Part shown: in pieces, positions 54,416 through 62,883 of the stretch
How positions within the stretch are numbered: position 1 is the stretch's first letter
How the letters are laid out: every line of letters begins with the position of its first letter
Source of the DNA: Anaplasma centrale str. Israel
GTDB lineage: Bacteria; Pseudomonadota; Alphaproteobacteria; Rickettsiales; Anaplasmataceae
Assembly: GCF_000024505.1 (NCBI RefSeq)
Contig: NC_013532.1
Span: 372,001 to 436,000, forward strand
Length of the DNA stretch: 64,000 nt
Reading direction: 5' to 3'
Position numbers and translations under genes: made by a program
The notes under the pieces: generated by a model
Database searches by the model: none
Seen by the model: only the letters and a program-made list of their open reading frames with translations
Told to the model about the DNA's origin: nothing

Positions 54416-55009
54416 GTGAAGCTAGTATGTGTGTTGGGGTGGCTTATGTTAGTGGGTTCGGATTGTCCTGTTAGCAGGCCAAGCGGCTTCTCGGGCGAGC
54501 AGAGGCTGATTAGTGCTGCCCGTTCGTCCCTTTTGCGCTTGGGTAGGGTCAAGGTATCGTGTGACGCCCGTGAAGAGCTCAGGAATGAGCTTAGAGCCAT
54601 AGACGCTGAGTGGAAGCCTAGGATTGAGCTCAGGAATGAGCTTAGAGCCATAGATGGTCGTTTTGAGCTCTGGAATAAGCTTAGAGCCATAGACGCTGAG
54701 TGGAAGCCTAGGATTGAGCTCAGGAATGAGCTTAGAGCCATAGACGATGAGTGGAAGCCTAGGATTAAGGCTCAGCAAGAACTGATCGGTGCCGCGAAGG
54801 CGCTGCTAGGAGCAACAAGTACGTGCGAGGGGTTGGGTATTCTAAACGCAGGTGGGATCAGCACCAACACTGCGGAGTTGATTGAGGTGGTAGCAGACGT
54901 GTGCACGGTGTTGTCAACAGCAGAACCTGCTATGCCCAGCACCGAATTGGTGGCAAGTGTCGTCACTACTGCAAACCTTGCTGTTCCTGGCGCTGCATTG
55001 CATAGCTAA
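54416..55009 (+). CDS. AAAP-like repeat protein 2 (short paralogue)
   Basis: 197 residues. The first 54 residues are unique and mildly hydrophobic at the very start (KLVCVLGWLMLVGSDCP), perhaps a weak signal. Then come four repeat units (54575-54766) and a C-terminal domain identical to that of the first gene. The DNA from 53826 was copied here, so this gene is a 5'-replaced paralogue. GTG 54416 lies in sequence that also forms the ubiA leader; ATG 54446 is an alternative start. Whether it is expressed is not clear from sequence. Confidence 0.65.
   Translation: MKLVCVLGWLMLVGSDCPVSRPSGFSGEQRLISAARSSLLRLGRVKVSCDAREELRNELRAIDAEWKPRIELRNELRAIDGRFELWNKLRAIDAEWKPRIELRNELRAIDDEWKPRIKAQQELIGAAKALLGATSTCEGLGILNAGGISTNTAELIEVVADVCTVLSTAEPAMPSTELVASVVTTANLAVPGAALHS
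54575..54766 (+). repeat. Coding repeat array in AAAP-like gene 2
   Basis: 192 bp: units of 51, 39, 51 and 51 bp, in the same order and with the same variants (ELRN, ELRN short, ELWN, ELRN with DDEW) as the last four units of the first gene. Confidence 0.95.
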
Positions 55010-55189
55010 AAGAACGAGGGACCCCATCCCTTTACCAAAGTCTTGCTTAGATTAATAGCAATTGATGCTACACGCTGCTCTGTACAGGTTTCTGTAGTGT
55101 TTGGTGAAGGTCCTAGCCGGTAGGTTTGCCTTGAGCGAACAGCGGTTTTGTGGTAGACCGTGAAGCTAGTATGTGTGTTGGGGTGGCCT

Positions 55190-56089
55190 ATGTTGCTGGG
55201 TAGAGTCAAGAACCTCATCAAATGCCACCTCCCGCTCCCGTATTTTACGCTGTGCAGGCTGCAAAGTGTGGAAATAACCCTACTTGCTGCCTTTCCCGCG
55301 CTTGCCAGTATCTCCATTGCGTCAAACAGCATCGCGAAAACCCTGTGGCTTTTTGTGCTCAGCGCGGTCGGTGCGGCCATTGTGAGGACTGCTGGGTGTG
55401 TGATCAATGATATATTTGACAGAAAGATAGATGCAAAGGTCCGGAGGACCAAAAACAGGCCTCTTGCCTCTGGTGCCCTTACTGTTCCTCAGGCATTAAA
55501 AGTGCTGCTGTTGCTGGTTGGGATCGCCCTAGGTATTTTGCTATTGACCAACGCGATGACTTTCTACCTAAGCACCTTTTTTGCAGTTGGTATTGTGCTA
55601 TATCCCTTGATGAAAAGATATTTCTCCTACCCGCAGTTTTTTCTCGGTTTTGTATTCAATTGCGGGGTGTTGATAGGCTCTGCAATGGCGGCAAATAAGC
55701 TTGTGCTTGGGTCCATACTCCTGTACATAGGATGCATATTTTGGACCACCGCCTATGATACCATATACGCCTGTCAAGATAAGGAGGATGACGCGATTTT
55801 GGGCCTGGGAAGCACCGCAGTCAAGTTCGGTGCTAATACAAAGCGATACATAGGGAGGCTGTATATACTTACCACTACCATGTGGGTGAGTACGGGCGTA
55901 ATATCCTCGTTGGGTGCTGCTTATTATGTGTGCATGTTGGGGATTGCCGGCATATTCTACTACCAATACGCAAAGTCAGACTTTGACAGCCCCAGCAGAT
56001 GCATGTATATGTTCAGGATCAACATGTACGTGGGGCTGTTGCTTTTTCTGGGCGCGTTTCTCGGTAAGATAGGTATCAGGTTTCTGTAA
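55190..56089 (+). CDS. ubiA: UbiA-family prenyltransferase (4-hydroxybenzoate polyprenyltransferase)
   Basis: 299 residues with eight or nine membrane helices. The two aspartate motifs are present: CVINDIFDRKIDAKVRRTKN near residue 70 and AYDTIYACQDKEDD near residue 188, which bind the polyprenyl diphosphate through magnesium. This enzyme attaches the side chain in ubiquinone synthesis. ATG 55190 (MLLGRVKNL) is preferred over GTG 55160, whose first codons belong to the duplicated leader shared with AAAP-like gene 2. The gene downstream begins after 12 bases. Confidence 0.92.
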   Translation: MLLGRVKNLIKCHLPLPYFTLCRLQSVEITLLAAFPALASISIASNSIAKTLWLFVLSAVGAAIVRTAGCVINDIFDRKIDAKVRRTKNRPLASGALTVPQALKVLLLLVGIALGILLLTNAMTFYLSTFFAVGIVLYPLMKRYFSYPQFFLGFVFNCGVLIGSAMAANKLVLGSILLYIGCIFWTTAYDTIYACQDKEDDAILGLGSTAVKFGANTKRYIGRLYILTTTMWVSTGVISSLGAAYYVCMLGIAGIFYYQYAKSDFDSPSRCMYMFRINMYVGLLLFLGAFLGKIGIRFL

Positions 56090-56101
56090 TTCCCGGTTCG
56101 A

Positions 56102-56587
56102 ATGCAACTCGGCGATGTTTCTTCGGAACTATTTAGGTCTTGTATGGGGAGGTTTGCCACCGGTGTTACTGTGGTAACTACGATGGACAACTGTGGTGTT
56201 ATGCATGGAGTTACGGTTAGCTCGTTCAACTCTGTGTCTCTGGATCCGCCGCTGGTATTGTTTTCTATTGAGAAAACTTCTTCGAGGTTTGGTGTGTTTA
56301 GCATGTGCACCCAGTTCGTTGTGAATATTTTGGGTGAGCACCAGGCCGACGTTTCCAGAAATTTTGCAGAGAGGAATAGGAAGTTTTGGGAGAGCTATAA
56401 TTTTACAGTAGTGGATGGTATGCCCGTGATAAACGGATCCATAGCCTATTTTTATTGTACGATGCATCATCTGTACGATGGGGGAGATCACAAAATTGTG
56501 GTTGGTAGGGTGCTGGACTGTAAAATTCTTGATGATGCCAATCCCCTGCTTTACTACCGTGGTGGGTACTGTAGGTTGAATTGCTAA
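56102..56587 (+). CDS. Flavin-reductase-like, FMN-binding protein
   Basis: 161 residues of the flavin reductase-like family: FRSCMGRFATGVTVVTTMD at the start, GVTVSSFNSVSLDPPLVLFSI in the middle and VVGRVLDCKILDDANPLLYY then RGGYCRL at the end. Such proteins reduce FMN or FAD with NAD(P)H and often feed a monooxygenase. No monooxygenase is adjacent, so the partner is unknown. ATG 56102; probably cotranscribed with ubiA. Confidence 0.88.
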   Translation: MQLGDVSSELFRSCMGRFATGVTVVTTMDNCGVMHGVTVSSFNSVSLDPPLVLFSIEKTSSRFGVFSMCTQFVVNILGEHQADVSRNFAERNRKFWESYNFTVVDGMPVINGSIAYFYCTMHHLYDGGDHKIVVGRVLDCKILDDANPLLYYRGGYCRLNC

Positions 56588-56768
56588 TGCGTCGCAATTG
56601 CGTACTGTATGCCGATCTGGCAGCTGTCATAAAAAGAAACGTTGCGCGTGCCCCGTATCTGTGGGACGCTATCATACACCGCCGCCGGCAGCTGCATGTT
56701 TGTGTTGCCGTGTGTTACGTAGAGTAGTGGTACAAAAGGCGTCTGCACGTGGTTTAAGGTCCCTTGCA

Positions 56769-57542
56769 ATGAAGATTGGCATAGTTGGTTGTTTGGGTAG
56801 AATGGGCCGCATAATTGTACAGGAGGTTGTAGGGACTGGTGGTGTTGAGCTTAGTGGAGGTGTTGTAAGGCGGGGGAATGGCCTTGTAGGCGAGGATATG
56901 GGGGCAGTGCTCGGCTGTGGCCATGGTGCCAAGATTACGGATTCCAAGGAATTTCTTTTTGATTGCTCTGATGTTGTTATTGATTTTAGTAGTCCTGAGT
57001 GTATGCTCGAGTGTGTAGGCATTGCCTCCGAGAAACGTGTTCCACTTGTTAGCGGCACTACCGGAGTCGATGAGAGGGATTTTCGCACGCATGCGGAGAA
57101 GGTTCCGCTTTTATGGTCGTGCAACATGAGTTTGGGTGTTACATTGTTACTAGAGCTAGTTAAAATGGCTGCAGCTGGATTTCGGGGCTATGATGTAGAG
57201 ATTCGAGAATTGCATCATAGAGCGAAAAAAGATGCGCCCTCTGGAACATCGCTAATGCTGGGTAAGGCTGTGGCACAGGGTATGGGGGTTGAGCTTGAAT
57301 CGCAGCAGCACACCTTCGGTTCCGGTTGTAGGCGGAGTGGCGCCGTGGGGTTTTCCGTTGCCAGAGGAGGAGGGGTGATAGGCGATCATGCGGTTATGTT
57401 CCTCGGGGATGATGAGATTGTAGAATTGCAGCACCGGGCGATTGATCGAAGGGTTTTTGCGCGGGGTGCTATCAAGGCCGCGTGCTGGCTGGTAGGAAAG
57501 CCGGCAGGGCTGTATACCATGTCAGATGTATTAAGGGCTTAA
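56769..57542 (+). CDS. dapB: 4-hydroxy-tetrahydrodipicolinate reductase
   Basis: 257 residues. The Rossmann motif IGIVGCLGRMGRIIVQ is at the N-terminus, the VSGTTGVDERD segment near residue 98, and the catalytic signature ELHHRAKKDAPSGTSLMLG near residue 145. It makes tetrahydrodipicolinate on the way to meso-diaminopimelate and lysine, in line with retention of peptidoglycan-precursor synthesis. ATG 56769 is chosen; the longer frame adds 57 Cys/Arg-rich residues without homology. pstB starts 5 bases after it. Confidence 0.95.
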   Translation: MKIGIVGCLGRMGRIIVQEVVGTGGVELSGGVVRRGNGLVGEDMGAVLGCGHGAKITDSKEFLFDCSDVVIDFSSPECMLECVGIASEKRVPLVSGTTGVDERDFRTHAEKVPLLWSCNMSLGVTLLLELVKMAAAGFRGYDVEIRELHHRAKKDAPSGTSLMLGKAVAQGMGVELESQQHTFGSGCRRSGAVGFSVARGGGVIGDHAVMFLGDDEIVELQHRAIDRRVFARGAIKAACWLVGKPAGLYTMSDVLRA

Positions 57543-57547
57543 TTTCA

Positions 57548-58306
57548 GTGTCAGAAGTTCATGCTGCAGTAGAGGGTCTGAATCTGTGGTATGGCAAGAA
57601 GCAGATTTTGTTCGATGTTAACCTAGATGTGTACAAAAGGGAGGTTACTGCCCTTATAGGGCCGTCTGGGTGCGGCAAGTCCACGTTCTTGCGATGTTTT
57701 AACCGCATGAATGACTTTGTTCCAGATTGCAAGGTGGAAGGCAAGATTGACATTGAAGGGATGGACGTGCACTCGCCCGACACTAATGTTGTGCTGCTGC
57801 GGGCGAAGGTTGGTATGGTGTTTCAGAAACCGAACCCGTTTCCCGACTCGATATACAAAAACATAGCTTATGGGCCTAAGCTGCATGGGTTAGCCAGAAA
57901 CAAGAGGCGGCTTGATGACATCGTTGAGGAAAGTTTGCGACGTGTAGGGTTGTGGGATGAACTGGGCGGACGGCTGAAGGATAGTGCGTGTAAGCTTTCT
58001 GGTGGGCAGCAACAGCGTCTATGCATAGCCCGAGCGATTGCGGTTAGGCCTACTATGCTGTTGATGGACGAGCCGTGCTCTGCGCTTGATCCTGTGGCTA
58101 CAGGTGTTGTGGAGAATTTAATCAAGGAGCTAAAGAAGAATTTCACGATAGTGCTGGTCACTCACTCTGTTAAGCAGGTACGAGAAGTTTCGGACAGGGT
58201 CGCGTTTTTTCAAGAGGGCAGAATAGTTGAGCACAATACGACCAAAGAGGTGTTCAAGGCCCCGAAATCAGAGGAAGTTAAGGGATATCTAGCTGACCAC
58301 TTATAG
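57548..58306 (+). CDS. pstB: Phosphate ABC transporter ATP-binding protein PstB
   Basis: 252 residues. Walker A IGPSGCGKSTFLRCFNRMND with the Pst-specific RCFNRMND end, the MVFQKPNPFPDSIYKNIAYG block, the signature LSGGQQQRLCIARA and Walker B LLMDEPCSALDP identify PstB, the energising subunit of phosphate import. GTG 57548. The partner genes pstS, pstC and pstA are not in the window, so the system is scattered. It is probably read together with dapB. Confidence 0.94.
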   Translation: MSEVHAAVEGLNLWYGKKQILFDVNLDVYKREVTALIGPSGCGKSTFLRCFNRMNDFVPDCKVEGKIDIEGMDVHSPDTNVVLLRAKVGMVFQKPNPFPDSIYKNIAYGPKLHGLARNKRRLDDIVEESLRRVGLWDELGGRLKDSACKLSGGQQQRLCIARAIAVRPTMLLMDEPCSALDPVATGVVENLIKELKKNFTIVLVTHSVKQVREVSDRVAFFQEGRIVEHNTTKEVFKAPKSEEVKGYLADHL

Positions 58307-58326
58307 CGGTTCATAGCGCAGCGCTC

Positions 58327-58355
58327 CTACCGGAACCCCCCTGTATGTGGGGGAG
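58327..58355. terminator. Weak hairpin between pstB and tgt
   Basis: CCCCC and GGGGG runs around a CTGTATGT loop can form a short stem between the converging ends of pstB and tgt. It might act on both strands, but it has no T-run on either side. Confidence 0.3.
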
Positions 58356-58500
58356 AGGCCAATGCCCTTTATAGCTCTCGTACAGCCTGCCTATATAGTC
58401 TGAAGTGTTTTCTGCAGCATAACCAGGAATTGATAGTGCGGGTGCGCTCTTTCTATCCCCTAGATGCCACCAACATGAAACATAGCGTAGCTTTTGTTGG

Positions 58501-59763
58501 TTACCTAGGTGCGGTTGGGGTTTTCCCGCTTGGGGGGGGCTGCGGCGATGCCGAGTCCGGTGCTGCCCCGCGTCCTCCGAGCCAGTACTCATATTCTTGC
58601 TCTAAGGTTTCTCCCGCTATCGCCCTTCTTACGCGCTGCATTAAGCTGTTCATGAAGTATACATTGTGTATCGTAATAAGGGTGTATGCCAGTAGCTCCT
58701 TGGCTTTTAGTAGATGGTGGAGGTAACCCCTTGAGTGGTGATTACAGGTATAGCAGCCGCAATCTTGCTCGATGGGAGCCAAAGAACGCGCAAATTCGGA
58801 GTTGTATAAATTAACATACTCCCTGTCCGGCGAGATTCTGTTTTCGGGCCTTACCAGCGCTGCCCCGTGTCTTGCTATCCTGGTGGGATATACACAGTCA
58901 AACGTGTCTACGCCGTTCATTACTCCGTGCAAAATGTCGCACACATTGCCGATACCAAGCAAATGCACGGGCCTGCTCTTGTCAAGCAAACTGGTGGTCA
59001 AAGAGACGGTATCATACATCTGCTGTTTATGTGACCCAAGCGAGCCACCAATTGCGTTGCCAAAGAACGGAGAGCTGTTAGCAAACTCGCAACTGACGCG
59101 TCTAAGATCACTATGCACTCCACCCTGTATGACGCAATACAAAGCTTGCGTTCCGTCTGCGGTTTTTTGAAATTCCTCTAGTGACCTCAATGCCCAGCGG
59201 TTGCTCATGTGCATAGACTGTGCTGTATACTCGTAACTAGTGTGGAAAGGGGTGCACTCGTCCAATACTACGACAAGATCTGCCCCTAACATGCGTTGGA
59301 TATGCATGGATTTTTCGGGAGTCAGATGATGCAGCTGCCCGTTGATGTATGACCTAAAAATTGCGCCGCTCTCATCTATCTTGATGAGAGAGGAATTAGC
59401 CCGCTTTCTTTTGCCTTTCAATTCCTCCGATACTGAGCCGTATCCAAGGCTGAAAATTTGATACCCTCCAGAGTCGGTCAACATTGGCCCTTTCCAGCCA
59501 AGCATGTTATGCAGCCCTCCCAGCGCGGCCACCGTTTCTGCCCCTGGTTGCAGCATAAGATGATATGTATTAGAGAGCACGATCTGCGTGCCGCATTCTT
59601 TGACAGTTTTCATGTCTAACGATTTTATAGCGGCCTTTGTTGCGCAGAAAATGAACGCTGGGGTATACAACACCCCATGGGGGGTGGAGATTACACCGAC
59701 GCGCGCCCTATTGTGCTGTAGCAGGACGTGAAAATTGAAGTTTTGATACAATCTGGCGTACAT
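58501..59763 (-). CDS. tgt: Queuine tRNA-ribosyltransferase
   Basis: 420 residues. The catalytic TDSGGYQIFSLG is near residue 92, the nucleophile region is in GVDTFDCVYPTRIARHG, and the zinc-site cysteines are in CGCYTCNHHSRGYLHHLL near residue 335. Tgt swaps guanine 34 of certain tRNAs for a queuosine precursor. The last 40 residues (GGRGAAPDSASPQPPPSG) are a Pro/Ser-rich tail beyond the usual end. ATG 59763. Confidence 0.95.
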   Translation of the reverse strand: MYARLYQNFNFHVLLQHNRARVGVISTPHGVLYTPAFIFCATKAAIKSLDMKTVKECGTQIVLSNTYHLMLQPGAETVAALGGLHNMLGWKGPMLTDSGGYQIFSLGYGSVSEELKGKRKRANSSLIKIDESGAIFRSYINGQLHHLTPEKSMHIQRMLGADLVVVLDECTPFHTSYEYTAQSMHMSNRWALRSLEEFQKTADGTQALYCVIQGGVHSDLRRVSCEFANSSPFFGNAIGGSLGSHKQQMYDTVSLTTSLLDKSRPVHLLGIGNVCDILHGVMNGVDTFDCVYPTRIARHGAALVRPENRISPDREYVNLYNSEFARSLAPIEQDCGCYTCNHHSRGYLHHLLKAKELLAYTLITIHNVYFMNSLMQRVRRAIAGETLEQEYEYWLGGRGAAPDSASPQPPPSGKTPTAPR

Positions 59764-59809
59764 ACAAATCAGCAGTAGCCATGGTAGGCCATTTACCGGT
59801 ATGCCGCAT

Positions 59810-59823
59810 CAAAAAATTTTTTG
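59810..59823. promoter_or_regulatory. 14-bp palindrome of A- and T-tracts between tgt and rpmF
   Basis: CAAAAAATTTTTTG is perfectly symmetric and lies in the 212-bp space between divergent tgt and rpmF. It could bend DNA or be part of a bidirectional promoter region; no further sequence evidence. Confidence 0.3.
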
Positions 59824-59975
59824 CGTTCTTAACATGTGTGCCTGCCAGATTTATGGGTGGGTTGAGAGGTAGTTGATGGCTGTTTGGCTTGTAGAGTGGG
59901 TTCTTTTTGAAAAATGCTATTGCCAACCTCGATTTTCTGGGCCATAATCCGGATATTGTGGGCGAAGGTTAGGCT

Positions 59976-60152
59976 GTGGCTGTACCCAAGAGGAAAAAAT
60001 CGAAATCGCGTCGCAACATGCATCGTTCGCATTTGGGGCTGTCTGCTGCTAACGTTGTTATTGACCCAACTACTGGAGAATATAAGCTACCCCACCACGT
60101 GTGTTTAGGGGGCTACTACAACGGGAAGCGAGTTACGGAGTCTAAGGTTTAG
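59976..60152 (+). CDS. rpmF: 50S ribosomal protein L32
   Basis: 58 residues, read as [20 protein letters not shown], then [20 protein letters not shown] and [13 protein letters not shown]. The MAVPKRKxSxSRR start and the LPHHVC end are diagnostic of alphaproteobacterial L32. GTG 59976. It leads the rpmF-plsX-fabH set found in many bacteria; plsX begins 6 bases after its stop codon. Confidence 0.96.
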   Translation: MAVPKRKKSKSRRNMHRSHLGLSAANVVIDPTTGEYKLPHHVCLGGYYNGKRVTESKV

Positions 60153-60158
60153 TTGTGT

Positions 60159-61205
60159 ATGGTGCATGATGGCGGCGCAAGCGTATCGGTGGCACTCGAC
60201 GCTATGGGGGGTGATTGTGGCCCCGAAGTTGCCATCAAGGGGGCGGATCTAGTCCTCTCCGGTGTTGTTCCGTGCGAGTGTAAGGTGCATCTTAGTATAT
60301 ACGGCAAAGAGAGCGCGGTGCTGCCGGTGCTCAGTAGGCACAGGTTGGTAGAGAAGAACAGCGTATTCATCGATACTCCAGATGCCGTGTTACCTGACGA
60401 CAGGCCGTCTTTTGCGCTCAGGCATCGTAGAAAGTCGAGTATGTGGTGTGCCATAGAGGGCGTCAAAAAAGGCATGGTTGCTTCTGCAGTTTCTGCGGGG
60501 AACACGGGTGCTCTTATGGCGATATCTAGATATCTCTTGGGAACGCTACAAGGTATAGATCGTCCGGCGATTGCCACTGTACTGCCTTCTAGGGAGGGTA
60601 ATTTTGTTGTACTAGATTTAGGTGCTAATGCTGAATGTGTTCCGGACTCGCTATTTCAATTTGCGATTATGGGCAGGGCGTTTTCGAAAACTGTGCTTGG
60701 CGTTAAAAATCCCAAGGTGGGGCTATTGAACATCGGTGCAGAGGAGACAAAAGGTACATGTGGCATTAAAGAGGCATTTGCACTAATGCGTGACGCAAAG
60801 CAGGGCATTAATTTTTATGGATATATTGAGGCGAAAGAGGCATTTGACGGAGTGGTAGACGTTGTTGTTACTGATGGCTTTTCCGGGAATGTTATGTTGA
60901 AGACCTGCGAGGCAGTGGCTGGTCTTACGCTTCATATACTAAAAAAGGAGATTTGCTCTTCCTTGTTTGGCAGGGCCCTGATGCGTGTTGCACGCCCTTT
61001 CTATTTCAGGAAACGAGCTAGCGGCAGTGCTCTGGATGTGAGGTCATACAATGGTGCCGTGTTACTAGGTCTCAATGGTGTTGTGGTAAAAAGCCACGGC
61101 TCGGCTGATGCCGTGGCGTTTGCTCACGCGATTAAGGAGGCCGTATGTGCGATCAGCCAAGGAGCCATGGTGAAAGAAATGATCTCGGAAGTAAGTAACA
61201 TTTGA
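60159..61205 (+). CDS. plsX: Phosphate acyltransferase PlsX
   Basis: 348 residues. [20 protein letters not shown] is the N-terminal signature, [19 protein letters not shown] lies near residue 110, and [18 protein letters not shown] near residue 235. PlsX makes acyl-phosphate from acyl-ACP for phospholipid synthesis by PlsY. ATG 60159 is chosen over TTG 60153. Its TGA overlaps the ATG of fabH. Confidence 0.95.
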   Translation: MVHDGGASVSVALDAMGGDCGPEVAIKGADLVLSGVVPCECKVHLSIYGKESAVLPVLSRHRLVEKNSVFIDTPDAVLPDDRPSFALRHRRKSSMWCAIEGVKKGMVASAVSAGNTGALMAISRYLLGTLQGIDRPAIATVLPSREGNFVVLDLGANAECVPDSLFQFAIMGRAFSKTVLGVKNPKVGLLNIGAEETKGTCGIKEAFALMRDAKQGINFYGYIEAKEAFDGVVDVVVTDGFSGNVMLKTCEAVAGLTLHILKKEICSSLFGRALMRVARPFYFRKRASGSALDVRSYNGAVLLGLNGVVVKSHGSADAVAFAHAIKEAVCAISQGAMVKEMISEVSNI

Positions 61206-62173
61206 TGCGAAGGTCTGTTTTCTGTGGTGTAGGGGCGTTTCTACCTGCAAAAGTCATTACTAATGATGATCTATCGCTCATGGTCGATACCACGGATGAG
61301 TGGGTATTTCGAAGAACTGGCATAAAGCGCAGACACGTTGTGGAAGAGGATGATACCGTGTCCGGTATGGCGACCGAGGCTGCTAAGATTGCACTAGAGG
61401 ATGCTGGGATATCGGCAGCTGAAGTCGATCTTGTAGTCGTCGCAACCTCAACTCCGGATCAAACAATGCCGAGTTGTGCAACGATGGTGCAAGGAAATCT
61501 GGGTTGCAAGAACGCAGCTGCGTTCGATGTAAACGCCGCCTGTTCGGGTTTTTTGTACGCTCTGTCGATTGTAGATAGCATGATAAAGGCTGGCCAGGCC
61601 AACATCGCTCTGATCATAGGGTCCGAGGCAATGTCTAAAGTGGTAGATTGGACGGATAGGTCCACATGTGTGCTGTTTGGTGATGGTGCTGGGGCGTTTG
61701 TACTCAAAGGGCAGGACGAGACATTCGAGTCCGACACCGGAATCATGTCCACTCTATTGTGTTCTGATGGCTCACTTGGTGATGTGCTATACACAAGTGG
61801 TGGGGTTTGCTCCACTGGTAAGGCAGGGTGTATACGCATGAAGGGTACAGTGCTGTTCGAGCATGCTGTGGTCAAATTATCTTCTACTATTGCGGCACTA
61901 CTTGCGCGCAACGCACTGGATATTAGTTCGGTTGACTGGTTTGTTCCTCATCAAGCCAATGTGCGAATTATTGACCTCGTGATTGACAGGCTAAAGCTTT
62001 CCAGGGATAAGGTCATCTTGAGCATAGATGAGCACGCTAATACTTCGTCTGCGTCCATACCGCTTGCAATGTACGAAGCTAAGCGTGCAGGTAAGATCAA
62101 AAAGGGCAACCTAATACTGTTCGCCGCTATAGGGGCCGGTCTTACATGGGGTGTGAGCTTGATCAGATTGTAG
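61205..62173 (+). CDS. fabH: 3-oxoacyl-ACP synthase III (FabH)
   Basis: 322 residues. The catalytic triad is visible: Cys in DVNAACSGFLYAL near residue 112, His in DWFVPHQANVRI near residue 245 and Asn in EHANTSSASIPLAM near residue 277. FabH starts fatty acid synthesis by joining acetyl-CoA with malonyl-ACP. ATG 61205 overlaps the plsX stop codon (TGATG), so translation is coupled. Confidence 0.96.
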   Translation: MRRSVFCGVGAFLPAKVITNDDLSLMVDTTDEWVFRRTGIKRRHVVEEDDTVSGMATEAAKIALEDAGISAAEVDLVVVATSTPDQTMPSCATMVQGNLGCKNAAAFDVNAACSGFLYALSIVDSMIKAGQANIALIIGSEAMSKVVDWTDRSTCVLFGDGAGAFVLKGQDETFESDTGIMSTLLCSDGSLGDVLYTSGGVCSTGKAGCIRMKGTVLFEHAVVKLSSTIAALLARNALDISSVDWFVPHQANVRIIDLVIDRLKLSRDKVILSIDEHANTSSASIPLAMYEAKRAGKIKKGNLILFAAIGAGLTWGVSLIRL

Positions 62174-62246
62174 TGCATGTTGCTAGCATGCACGTGGCCT
62201 GCAGTGGGGTCGATTCTTAGCATGGAATGAGGTGGTCTTGTTCATG

Positions 62247-62711
62247 CTACGGTTGGCACCGATGCTTGCGTAGCTTTTGGAAAAAATTTTTCAGTATTTC
62301 TGCGTTTTCCCTCTCAAGGAAACCGCCGTACACTTCAGGGATATGGTTACAGAACCTAAACACCCGGGCACCGTGTTCTACCCCCCCGCATTTTACGTTG
62401 TAGGCGCCAAAGTACAGCCTGCGGATTCTCGACAGAGATATCGCATAGGCACACATAGCACACGGCTCGAGCGTTACATACATATCACAATTATTCAGCA
62501 CGTGGGTTGAGAAGTGAAGGCAGGCCTCTCTGATGGCGAGCATCTCCGCGTGCGCTGTTGGGTCTGAGTTACGAAGTGTGAGGTTGTGTCTACTTGATAT
62601 CACAACCCCGCGCTCATCGACGACTATGGCGCCCACTGGGACTTCAGCTGGCGAACTGACTGCCTCCAGCATTGCCAATCTCATGTAGGGGGATTCTGGT
62701 AACATATTCAT
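62247..62711 (-). CDS. tadA: tRNA-specific adenosine deaminase TadA
   Basis: 154 residues of the cytidine/deoxycytidylate deaminase fold. The zinc site is intact: DPTAHAEMLAIREA (HAE) and TLEPCAMCAYAISLSRI (PCxxC). TadA deaminates A34 of tRNA-Arg(ACG) to inosine. ATG 62711 is chosen, with a second in-frame ATG at 62705 and TTG 62735 as alternatives. It converges on fabH. Confidence 0.92.
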   Translation of the reverse strand: MNMLPESPYMRLAMLEAVSSPAEVPVGAIVVDERGVVISSRHNLTLRNSDPTAHAEMLAIREACLHFSTHVLNNCDMYVTLEPCAMCAYAISLSRIRRLYFGAYNVKCGGVEHGARVFRFCNHIPEVYGGFLERENAEILKNFFQKLRKHRCQP

Positions 62712-62847
62712 GTGCTTGCAAACACCAGGCCTCAAGCATAGAACAAGAGTAACCGCGCGTAAAGGTGCTGCGGTGTCACAGTATGTTACTTCTGACTTAA
62801 CAATAGCCAGCTCTATGCAACATACGCTTTATAGATCCGCCGTAGTA

Positions 62848-62856
62848 TGCTAGAAT
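62848..62856 (+). promoter_or_regulatory. Extended -10 promoter candidate for the 62.9-kb membrane protein
   Basis: TGCTAGAAT is an extended -10 (TG-N-TAGAAT) 28 bases before the GTG at 62884. No good -35 is seen. Confidence 0.4.
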
Positions 62857-62883
62857 CAGTGCGGGTGCTTCTGAGTTTGTGGT

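Larger units (their letters stand above)
53826..55204 (+). repeat. Tandem duplication, two copies of about 630 bp (offset 743-744 bp)
   Basis: Copy 1 (53826-54455) and copy 2 (54569-55199) are nearly identical: the last four repeat units, the 80-residue C-terminal domain, the stop codon and about 180 bases of trailer. The one clear difference in the trailer is an inserted G (ACCAAATCTTG against ACCAAAGTCTTG). Copy 1 ends in the start of AAAP-like gene 2; copy 2 ends in the start of ubiA. A unique stretch of about 110 bp (54456-54568) separates them. Confidence 0.93.

Noticed and set aside
53529-54766. CRISPR array
   Set aside because: The regular repeats are coding units without unique spacers and they differ in length (51 and 39 bp); no cas genes are near.
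54289-54778. Minus-strand frames over the second repeat array
   Set aside because: Same cause as over the first array: mirror translation of repeat units.
56598-56768. N-terminal extension of dapB by 57 residues
   Set aside because: Cys/Arg-rich sequence without homology; the conserved Rossmann start begins at ATG 56769.
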